Shown one piece after another: positions 1 to 6,782 of a DNA stretch of 64,000 nucleotides (positions are counted from its first letter, which is position 1; the number at the start of each line of letters is the position of its first letter). The notes beneath the pieces are model-generated. The model saw nothing but the letters and a program-made list of their open reading frames with translations, searched no databases and had not been told where the DNA came from. The translations under genes and the position numbers were made by a program. The DNA is from Francisella sp. SYW-9 (GTDB lineage Bacteria; Pseudomonadota; Gammaproteobacteria; Francisellales; Francisellaceae): positions 1-64,000 of the forward strand of contig NZ_VXKQ01000017.1 in the NCBI RefSeq assembly GCF_008711465.1, in the 5' to 3' direction.

Positions 1-735
1 GCTCCTCTTCCGTCTACTTCTTTAGTCAAAGATAATATACCTGGAGCAAGCAACATTCCTACTAGTAATGATCAAGCTACTTCTTTAGTCAAAGATAATA
101 TACCTGGAGCAAACAGCATACCTACTAGCAATGATCAAAGAATGTCCATAGTATCAGATAAATTTTCAAGCCCTCAAGAACTGATGGCAAAGATACCCTC
201 TTTACAGTCAATTCCTGGAGCAGGTGATATTAATGATTTTACCAACTTTATAAATCTACCTGGGGTCAGCAATATAATAGATGCGCACATGAATCTACAT
301 GGAGAAGCAGCTAATTCTGCAAAACAGCAAATAAAAGATATTGCTCCTTCTAACAGTGAAAATAATAAAGATCAATCTATTGAAGCTAATGAAAAAACAA
401 AGCAAGAAAATGTAAGTAATGAGCAACCAGCCTCTTCTGGAGTTGAAGATCAAAATAACCAAGAAGAAAGCAATAATAATTTTGAAATAACATCTGAATT
501 AATGACTCTAGATGCTAATAAAAAAGTCGTATTAACACTAAATCAGAAAGAAGAGTCAGCAAAACTAACAACTAAGGAAGCCACTATAGAATGTAAAGAT
601 AAAATAACTTTGAAATGCGGAAGTAATAGCATAGAAATTAACTCAAACTCAATATCAATAAAATGTGGTGCTAGTTCAGTTGAGCTATCGTCTAGTGGTG
701 TAACTATTAAAGGTTCATCTATAAATCTAGGTTAA
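1..735 (+). CDS. VgrG/gp5-like spike C-terminal protein with linker repeats (5' partial)
   Basis: The reading frame is open from the first base, so the gene starts left of the window; the internal ATG at 142 is not needed as a start. The visible part is about 244 residues. It opens with two near-identical 21-residue repeats (TSLVKDNIPGA core), then a degenerate Pro/Gly linker, then an acidic Asn/Glu/Gln-rich stretch. The last 60 or so residues are short alternating beta repeats (ITLKCG, IEINS, ISIKCG, VELSS, VTIKG). That pattern is seen at the C-terminus of VgrG and phage gp5 spike proteins, where it forms a triple beta-helix needle. I infer a type VI secretion spike or related puncturing protein. 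The N-terminal domain that would decide this is outside. No partner secretion gene is visible; LuxR-type genes follow. Confidence 0.55.
   Translation, partial: APLPSTSLVKDNIPGASNIPTSNDQATSLVKDNIPGANSIPTSNDQRMSIVSDKFSSPQELMAKIPSLQSIPGAGDINDFTNFINLPGVSNIIDAHMNLHGEAANSAKQQIKDIAPSNSENNKDQSIEANEKTKQENVSNEQPASSGVEDQNNQEESNNNFEITSELMTLDANKKVVLTLNQKEESAKLTTKEATIECKDKITLKCGSNSIEINSNSISIKCGASSVELSSSGVTIKGSSINLG
16..141 (+). repeat. Two in-frame 63-bp tandem repeats
   Basis: Copies at 16-78 and 79-141 each encode 21 residues beginning TSLVKDNIPGA and ending with IPTSNDQ plus one residue. They differ at only a few bases. The array may continue left of the window. The exact multiple of three keeps the frame, so copy number could change the length of the linker without breaking the protein. 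Confidence 0.85.
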
Positions 736-798
736 CCTATTATTGTAAATATCGTACAAAATACTTATATAATAACTAACCCATTACAAATCACTTTG

Positions 799-821
799 AA
801 CCTTTATTTGAAAAGGTTTTT
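799..821 (+). terminator. Hairpin with T-run, leader copy 1
   Basis: AACCTTT (799-805) pairs with AAAGGTT (812-818) around a six-base loop, followed by further T residues to 821. It lies 64 bases after the stop of the spike-like gene and upstream of the candidate LuxR promoter. This fits a weak intrinsic terminator that isolates the regulator gene. The same hairpin is repeated in front of the other two regulators. Confidence 0.5.
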
Positions 822-843
822 CAATAAATATAGTTAAATAATA

Positions 844-873
844 TCGACATAAACCAAATATACTGCGTATAAA
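844..873 (+). promoter_or_regulatory. Candidate sigma70 promoter of LuxR copy 1
   Basis: TCGACA (844-849) and TATAAA (868-873) are separated by 18 bases, leaving a leader of about 130 bases before the ATG at 1012. The -10 lies inside GTATAAAATAC, a small palindrome that could be an operator. The block is conserved in front of all three paralogues. This is a pattern match only. Confidence 0.4.
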
Positions 874-1011
874 ATACCTATATACTACAAAATTTTATTA
901 TATATAATAATTTCAGCAACTATATATTTTAACTTAAAAAGATGGAAAATATCTCTTTTTTATACCAAAACTTATTAAATAATTTAACTAGATTTATAAG
1001 AGGAGTCTAAG

Positions 1012-1716
1012 ATGAATGAGCTACCCTTTTATTATAAGAACGTATTTAGTCAATTACATGGTTTAATAATTACTAAAAACTTAAACTCCGTTATAACAAA
1101 TGTCAATCAAGGTGTTTTAGAAATCCTTAAAATACAGCAAAATGAAATCTTAAATAAAAATTATGATAATATGCCTTTTTTATCTGAAGGTTTTGCTGAA
1201 GAGCTTAAAAAACAAGATGAGTTTGTTATTAATAGTAAAAATAGTATTGAATATTTGAGTATTGGTATGTTTAAATCATTAAAACCTTATATACTCAAAT
1301 CAAGTAAGTTTCCTTTATTTGATAGTAAAAATAATGTTATAGGATTAGCTGTCCATTCTTTAGTCGTTAAGAAACAATCTATGATAAAAAATATAGCTTC
1401 ACTAAAAAGTGATGATTTAATAAAATATAAAGATATTGGTAGCTATTATCATTCTCATAATTATGACCAAATTTTAAATATCCTTACTGAAAAAGAAAAA
1501 GAGGTTATATTCTATTTAATAAGGGGGAAAACAGCAAAAGATATTGCAGGTATTTTATCTAGATCACTTAGAACTATAGAAGCTCATATTAATAATATAA
1601 AATATAAATTAAGCATCAATTCAAAGTCACAACTAATAGAGTCTATGGTTGAAAATGATTTTCTTAATTATATTCCTGAAAAGTTATTAAAAAATGATTT
1701 TTTGTTAATAATATAG
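1012..1716 (+). CDS. LuxR-family regulator with PAS-like N-domain, copy 1
   Basis: A 234-residue DNA-binding protein. Residues 15-120 look like a PAS-type sensor fold (a start resembling ITNVNQGVLEILK and an end resembling VIGLAVH). Residues 158-215 are a LuxR/GerE helix-turn-helix, with LTEKEKEVIFYLIRGKTAK followed by the recognition helix RTIEAHINNIKYKL. There is no receiver Asp pocket and no clear autoinducer domain, so it is not an evident response regulator or classical quorum sensor. GGAG sits about eight bases before the ATG. It is the most diverged of three tandem paralogues, and its ligand and targets are unknown. The family call is firm; the PAS call is moderate. Confidence 0.85.
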   Translation: MNELPFYYKNVFSQLHGLIITKNLNSVITNVNQGVLEILKIQQNEILNKNYDNMPFLSEGFAEELKKQDEFVINSKNSIEYLSIGMFKSLKPYILKSSKFPLFDSKNNVIGLAVHSLVVKKQSMIKNIASLKSDDLIKYKDIGSYYHSHNYDQILNILTEKEKEVIFYLIRGKTAKDIAGILSRSLRTIEAHINNIKYKLSINSKSQLIESMVENDFLNYIPEKLLKNDFLLII

Positions 1717-1742
1717 CCAAAATATAAATGCTTTCTTTTCTT

Positions 1743-1772
1743 AGCTTTGTAGCTTTGTAGCTTTGTAGCTTT
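1743..1772 (+). repeat. 8-bp microsatellite, 3.75 copies
   Basis: The unit AGCTTTGT occurs three times in full plus a partial copy, just after the stop of LuxR copy 1. The equivalent site after copy 2 (2807-2820) has one full unit plus a partial. The 16-bp difference is the only length change between the two intergenic spacers. Confidence 0.9.
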
Positions 1773-1860
1773 AACTAGTACACTTATTTAAACTTTATTT
1801 ATCAACCTAAACCAATTTAAAATTAAAAATAATTAGCTAGTTATATACGTATCGTACAAA

Positions 1861-2081
1861 TTACTTTGAACCTTTATTTGAAAAGGTTTTTCAATAAATA
1901 TAGTTAAATAATATCGACATAAACCAAATATACTGCGTATAAAATACCTATATACTACAAAATTTTATTATATATAATAATTTCAGCAACTATATATTTT
2001 AACTTAAAAAAATGGAAAATATCTCTTTTTTATACCAAAACCTATTAAATAACTTACCTAGATTTATAAGAGGAGTCTAAG
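1861..2081 (+). repeat. Conserved leader block, copy 2
   Basis: This 221-bp block upstream of LuxR copy 2 nearly duplicates 791-1011 and 2911-3129. It contains the AACCTTT/AAAGGTT hairpin (1869-1891), the TCGACA-18-TATAAA promoter candidate (1914-1943), a long AT-rich leader and the shared ribosome site GAGGAGTCTAAG. Only scattered substitutions separate the copies, so the duplicated unit carried its own regulatory region. No further ORF is seen in the 1717-2081 spacer. Confidence 0.9.
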
Positions 2082-2780
2082 ATGAATGAGCTACCCTTTT
2101 ATTATAAAAACTTATTTAGTAAATTACATGGTTCAATAATTACTAAAAACTTAAATTCCACTGTAACAAGTGTCAATAAGGATGTTTTAGATATCCTTAA
2201 AATAAAGCAAAATGAAATCTTAAATAAAAGTTATGATGATATGCCATTTTTATCCGAAGGTTTTGCTGAAGAGCTTAAAAAACAAGATGAGTTTGTTATT
2301 AATAGTAAAAATAATATTGAATATTTTAGTATTGGGATGCTTAAATCATTAAAATCTTCTATATTCAGATCAAGTAAATTTCCTTTATTTGATAGTGAAA
2401 ATAATGTTATAGGATTAGCTGTTCATTCCATAGTAGTTAAGGAACAATCTATAATAGAAAAGATAACTTCACTAAAAAGTTATGATTTAAAAAGATATAA
2501 AAATATTCATGGTCATTATTATAGTTGTGAGCAAGTTTTAGATGTTCTTACAGAGAAAGAAAAACAAGTTATATTCTATTTAATAAGGGGGAAAACAGCA
2601 AGTGATATTGCAGGTATTTTATCTAGATCAATCAGAACTATAGAAGCTCATATTAATAATATAAAATATAAATTAAGTGTCAATTCAAAGTCACAATTAA
2701 TAGAGTTTATAATTGAGAATGGCTTTCTTAATTATATTCCTGAAAAGTTATTAAAAAATGATTTTTTGTTAATAATATAG
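2082..2780 (+). CDS. LuxR-family regulator with PAS-like N-domain, copy 2
   Basis: A 232-residue paralogue of the genes at 1012 and 3130, with the same PAS-like N-terminal half and LuxR helix-turn-helix (LTEKEKQVIFYLIRGKTAS, then RTIEAHINNIKYKL). It differs from the third copy at about a dozen residues spread over the protein and from the first copy at many more, mostly in the linker around residues 85-150. It has the same ribosome site and leader as its neighbours. All recognition-helix residues are conserved, so the three proteins probably bind the same DNA and may form mixed dimers. That is inference; the ligand is unknown. Confidence 0.85.
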   Translation: MNELPFYYKNLFSKLHGSIITKNLNSTVTSVNKDVLDILKIKQNEILNKSYDDMPFLSEGFAEELKKQDEFVINSKNNIEYFSIGMLKSLKSSIFRSSKFPLFDSENNVIGLAVHSIVVKEQSIIEKITSLKSYDLKRYKNIHGHYYSCEQVLDVLTEKEKQVIFYLIRGKTASDIAGILSRSIRTIEAHINNIKYKLSVNSKSQLIEFIIENGFLNYIPEKLLKNDFLLII

Positions 2781-2910
2781 CCAAAATATAAATGCTTTCT
2801 TTTCTTAGCTTTGTAGCTTTAACTAGTACACTTATTTAAACTTTATTTATCAACCTAAACCAATTTAAAATTAAAAATAATTAGCTAGTTATATACGTAT
2901 CGTACAAATT

Positions 2911-3129
2911 ACTTTGAACCTTTATTTGAAAAGGTTTTTCAATAAATATAGTTAAATAATATCGACATAAACCAAATATACTGCGTATAAAATACCTATA
3001 TACTACAAAATTTTATTATATATAATAATTTTAGCAACTATATATTTTAACTTAAAAAGATGGGAAATATATATTTTTTATACCAAAACCTATTAAATAA
3101 CTTACCTAGATTTATAAGAGGAGTCTAAG
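2911..3129 (+). repeat. Conserved leader block, copy 3
   Basis: The third copy of the regulator leader. It has the hairpin at 2917-2939, the promoter candidate TCGACA-18-TATAAA at 2962-2991 and the same GAGGAGTCTAAG ribosome site. It has a few extra changes in the leader, for example ATATATATTT where the others have ATATCTCTTT. The 2781-3129 spacer has no other ORF. Confidence 0.9.
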
Positions 3130-3825
3130 ATGAATGAGCTACCCTTTTATTATAAAAACTTATTTAGTAAATTACATGGTTTAATAATTACTAAAAACTT
3201 AGATTCCACTGTAACAAGTGTCAATAAGAATGTTTTAGATATCCTTAAAATAAAGCAAAATGAAATCTTAAATAAAAGTTATGATGATATGCCCTTTTTA
3301 TCCGAAGGTTTTGCTGAAAAGCTTAAAAAACAAGATGAGTTTGTTATTAATAGTAAAAATAATATTGAATATTTTAGTATTGGGATGCTTAAATCATTAA
3401 AATCTTCTATATTCAGATCAAGTAAATTTCCTTTATTTGATAGTGAAAATAATGTTATAGGATTAGCTGTTCATTCCATAGTAGTTAAGGAACAATCTAT
3501 AATAGAAAAGATAGCTTCACTAAAGAATTATGATTTAAAAAGATATAAAAATATTTATGGCCATTATTATAGTTGTGAGCAAGTTTTAGATGTTCTTACA
3601 GAGAAAGAAAAAGAAGTTATATTCTATTTAATAAGGGGGAAAACCGCAAGTGATATCGCAGGTATTTTATCTAGATCAATTAGAACTATAGAAGCTCATA
3701 TTAATAATATAAAATATAAATTAAGTGTCAGTTCAAAGTCACAATTAATAGAGTTTATAATTGAGAATGGCTTTCTTGATTATATTCCTGAAAATTTATT
3801 AAAAAATAACTTTTTATTAACATAG
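3130..3825 (+). CDS. LuxR-family regulator with PAS-like N-domain, copy 3
   Basis: A 231-residue third paralogue, about 95% identical to copy 2 by eye, with an intact LuxR helix-turn-helix in the last 75 residues. The C-terminal end differs (NNFLLT rather than NDFLLII), and the similarity between 3' flanks stops at the stop codon. The duplicated unit therefore ends here and this is the array edge. All three copies are full length with no internal stops, which argues that they are maintained rather than decaying. The next gene, the bicupin protein, is about 145 bases downstream and may or may not be controlled by this set. Confidence 0.85.
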   Translation: MNELPFYYKNLFSKLHGLIITKNLDSTVTSVNKNVLDILKIKQNEILNKSYDDMPFLSEGFAEKLKKQDEFVINSKNNIEYFSIGMLKSLKSSIFRSSKFPLFDSENNVIGLAVHSIVVKEQSIIEKIASLKNYDLKRYKNIYGHYYSCEQVLDVLTEKEKEVIFYLIRGKTASDIAGILSRSIRTIEAHINNIKYKLSVSSKSQLIEFIIENGFLDYIPENLLKNNFLLT

Positions 3826-3843
3826 CCCAATAAATAATCAAAA

Positions 3844-3857
3844 TTCTGTGCACAGAA
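3844..3857. promoter_or_regulatory. 14-bp perfect palindrome TTCTGTGCACAGAA
   Basis: A perfect dyad lies between the last LuxR gene and the bicupin gene, about 113 bases before the latter's ATG. No T-run follows, so it is not a good terminator. It may be a regulator binding site, and the LuxR proteins are obvious candidates by position. No such sequence was seen in the LuxR leaders. Confidence 0.35.
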
Positions 3858-3969
3858 CCTAATTATTATAAATAATTTTGTCTTATATCTGCTAAATAAA
3901 AACATTGATAAGCTCTTAACATTAATAAATAATGATTTTATATTTAGTTAAAATAAGAGTGTAAGGTAA

Positions 3970-4857
3970 ATGTCTAATAATAGTAAATATCTTGAATATA
4001 CCAAAGCTGCAAATATTAGTATGCCAAAAATATTAGCCCAATATCTAGTTAATGATCTAACTCAAACAATAAGTACTCTAGACTTAAGTAGCCAACTACA
4101 AACTGATTATAAGGCAACTTCTCCAGCGTGTTTAATTAACTTTATAAATATTAAAAAGGATCAATTTATAAAAACTTCTGCTAACGCTGGATCTCATGTA
4201 TTTGTTGTTATGGAAGGAACAGGGTATAGCAAACAAGGAGATACTAAGTTTGAATGGTCAAAAGGTGATGTATTTAGTTTTGCAACAGATATAGATATTG
4301 AACATAAATGTCATCAACAAGCTATTTTATATTATGTAAATGATGAACCTTTATTTAACTACTTAGGAGCTAAGCCTACAAAAGCTACTTTTGAAGCTAC
4401 TCATTATCCTTTTGATACTATAATTAAACATGTCGAAGCCTTTAATAATGAAACTGGAGCAACTAAACGTAATCGTAATGGTGTATTATTAGCAAACGAT
4501 GCTTGTCCTTTGACTAAAACAATTACCCCAACATTGTGGTCACTGTATAATGTTTTACCTAAAAATAGTATTCAACTACCGCATAGACATAACTCTGTAG
4601 CACTAGATCTATGCTTATTTGCTCCTAAATCAGGATGCTATACTCTAATGAGTGAAAAGGTTGACTCAGAAGGTAAACTTATAAATCCTATACGTATGGA
4701 CTGGTCTACAAATGGAGCATTTGTAACTCCTCCAGGTTGGTGGCATTCTCATCATAATGAAACCAATGAAGATGCGGTAGTCTTTCCAATACAAGATGCT
4801 GGCTTACAAACTTATCTAAGAACTTTATTTATAAGTTTTATTGGTAAAAAAGATTAA
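3970..4857 (+). CDS. Bicupin-domain protein (gentisate dioxygenase-like fold)
   Basis: A 295-residue protein with two cupin barrels. The first is around residues 65-125 (HVFVVMEGTGYS, WSKGDVFSF). The second is around residues 190-270 (LPHRHNSVALDLCL, FVTPPGWWHSHHNE). The paired barrels and the PPGWWHSHHN motif recall gentisate 1,2-dioxygenase and related bicupin ring-cleavage enzymes. The first barrel lacks an obvious full His set, so the metal, if any, is more likely in the second. No other aromatic catabolism genes are adjacent, and the substrate cannot be named. AAGG precedes the ATG. Confidence 0.6.
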   Translation: MSNNSKYLEYTKAANISMPKILAQYLVNDLTQTISTLDLSSQLQTDYKATSPACLINFINIKKDQFIKTSANAGSHVFVVMEGTGYSKQGDTKFEWSKGDVFSFATDIDIEHKCHQQAILYYVNDEPLFNYLGAKPTKATFEATHYPFDTIIKHVEAFNNETGATKRNRNGVLLANDACPLTKTITPTLWSLYNVLPKNSIQLPHRHNSVALDLCLFAPKSGCYTLMSEKVDSEGKLINPIRMDWSTNGAFVTPPGWWHSHHNETNEDAVVFPIQDAGLQTYLRTLFISFIGKKD

Positions 4858-5002
4858 CTTTAAAATAATAATACTTCTATCGAAAAATCACATTAAATAT
4901 TTTTGCAATAAAAAGAACTTGTACAAAATAAATATACAAATAAAATTAAGCCTCCTATATCAATCGATAAAAATCTTACAAATTAATTAAGGAATAATAA
5001 AA

Positions 5003-5791
5003 TTGAGCTTACTTTTATTTATCATACTTATATTTTTAATAACGATATTCTCAGGCTTTATATCTGGGGTTTTTGGTGGTGGTTCAGGACTGATTAATGT
5101 ACCGGGGTTTTATCTACTTTTGGATTACTACTATCCAGCATATGATCATTTAATGCAGGTAGCTATTGCTTGTGCTGTTAGCTCTGGTGTTTTAGTTGGT
5201 TTACTTGCAACTATTAAACAACATAAATATAAACAGATTTGTTATAACACTTTACGCTGGGCACTTATTAGCATACTTCTGGGAGGAGTTTTTGGCGTAT
5301 TTTTAGTAACTCTAATAAAAAGTAGTAATCTAAAAACTATATTTTCTATCTTGCTTATAGTCATGGCTATATGGATGTGGCGTAAAACAAAAACTTCACT
5401 AAAAATCTGGCAAGCACCATTAGTATTAAAAATAGCTAGCGCATTTATAGCTGGAATGTGTACGATGCTCTCAGGTATATCAGTATTTTTTGTTCCTTTA
5501 CTGACAAAATGTGGTCTTGATATTCGTAAAGCTATTGGTACATCTACGATAATTACTTTCTTTATAAGTTTAGTAATGACTATTTTCTTTATAGCTTTTG
5601 GCTTACACGCATCTAATTTACCGCCATATTGTATTGGTTATTTAAATTTAATGATTGTTCTTACAGGAATTATACCAAGCCTAATTGGTGTAAATATTGG
5701 TGTTAAAATAACAGCTTCATTCTCTCACAAACATTTACAAATGATATATATTTTAATGATGTTTGTTATAGCTATAATTATGATTATTTAG
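5003..5791 (+). CDS. TauE/SafE (TSUP) family membrane permease
   Basis: A 262-residue, almost entirely hydrophobic protein with about eight membrane segments. It has the family's glycine-rich N-terminal motif (GFISGVFGGGSGLINVPG) and a second related repeat (FIAGMCTMLSGISVFFVPLL). TSUP proteins move small anions such as sulfite or sulfoacetate, or organosulfur compounds. The start is TTG, chosen because AAGGA lies 9 bases upstream and the N-terminal helix begins at once. It stands alone, and the substrate is unknown. Confidence 0.8.
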   Translation: MSLLLFIILIFLITIFSGFISGVFGGGSGLINVPGFYLLLDYYYPAYDHLMQVAIACAVSSGVLVGLLATIKQHKYKQICYNTLRWALISILLGGVFGVFLVTLIKSSNLKTIFSILLIVMAIWMWRKTKTSLKIWQAPLVLKIASAFIAGMCTMLSGISVFFVPLLTKCGLDIRKAIGTSTIITFFISLVMTIFFIAFGLHASNLPPYCIGYLNLMIVLTGIIPSLIGVNIGVKITASFSHKHLQMIYILMMFVIAIIMII

Positions 5792-5917
5792 ATAATAATT
5801 CACTAAAACATAATAAACTCTTATATTCTCTTCCATTTTTTATAAATTTAACCTTAGTTTTCTTTATTGATTGTTTTGTTATAAGATTGATTGTGAGGTC
5901 ATAAAAACTAATAGAAA

Positions 5918-6499
5918 ATGACAAATAATATTATGAAAACATTTATAGAAAAATTAATTCTCCCTATTATAGTTAGTAGCATAGTTGCATATTTTACCGC
6001 ATGTTATACTTCTAATTTATCTATTAAAAACCACATTAAAGATATAAAAACTAAATATTATTTAAATGAATTTAAAAATCTAACAAAATATAGTTCTATA
6101 AACTTACCTGCAACTTTTTTTAAAAATACAAAAAAAGATATCATATCTAAAAATAAACAAAATATAAAAGAAAGATTTTTAATTAATGAATTTTCATTTC
6201 CAGATATTTTGTTATCATATAATAAAGCTATGCTAGCTGGAATAATATTACCTAGAAAACAATTTGAATTTCTATATAAATGTCAATTTCAAATTAACTC
6301 ACTATCAATAAAATATTTAGATTTAGGAATTATATTATTAAATAATAATATCCATATTTCAAAAAAAATATCAGAGTTATCTCAATTTGAAAAAAATTAT
6401 AATACAAATCTCAATAAATATGAGCAATGCTATTTAAAACTAGCTAATTTATCTAGATCATTTAGAAATAAAGTCTTTGAAGAAAGATATAATCAATAA
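5918..6499 (+). CDS. Hypothetical protein, N-terminal membrane anchor
   Basis: A 193-residue protein I do not recognise. One hydrophobic segment at residues 10-30 (LILPIIVSSIVAYFTACY) is followed by a Lys/Asn/Ile-rich, mostly helical remainder without Cys pairs or catalytic-looking motifs. The topology suggests a small domain on one face of the inner membrane. A second ATG lies five codons in. Codon use is even more AT-rich than that of its neighbours, which can mark acquired DNA, but that is weak evidence. Confidence 0.55.
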   Translation: MTNNIMKTFIEKLILPIIVSSIVAYFTACYTSNLSIKNHIKDIKTKYYLNEFKNLTKYSSINLPATFFKNTKKDIISKNKQNIKERFLINEFSFPDILLSYNKAMLAGIILPRKQFEFLYKCQFQINSLSIKYLDLGIILLNNNIHISKKISELSQFEKNYNTNLNKYEQCYLKLANLSRSFRNKVFEERYNQ

Positions 6500-6641
6500 T
6501 CATTGATTAAGTATCCAAAAGTATACTTTATTGTAACCATTAATTGACATTCTCCAAAATATACTCCATAAATTACTTACAATAAAATCTTAAATATTTT
6601 GGATATTCTTAAAAATAGAAAAGATTAAAGAAAGGATATTT

Positions 6642-6782
6642 ATGAGTAGTAACTCTAATAGATATACAAACAACTACAAATCTAAACTTTTACTAACAAT
6701 CTCAAAGACATTTTTACTTGGATTTGATGCTTTGATTCTTTCAAGTTCTTTTTTCATCAAAGCTTGTCTAGGACTATCATAA
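6642..6782 (+). CDS. Possible 46-residue small ORF antisense to pepN 3' end
   Basis: An ATG at 6642 is preceded by AAAGGA at good spacing, and TTGACA occurs about 95 bases upstream at 6546. The ORF reads MSSNSNRYTNNYK, then a hydrophobic middle (FLLGFDALILSSSFFIKA), and stops at 6780-6782. Most of it overlaps the 3' end of pepN on the other strand, so its composition is partly forced by PepN. It may be a real small membrane peptide, a gene remnant, or chance. Confidence 0.25.
   Translation: MSSNSNRYTNNYKSKLLLTISKTFLLGFDALILSSSFFIKACLGLS

Noticed and set aside
1773-1782. AACTAGTAC-like sequence resembling a TrpR half operator
   Set aside because: It is a half site only, near LuxR genes and far from the trp operon, and repeated because the spacer is duplicated.
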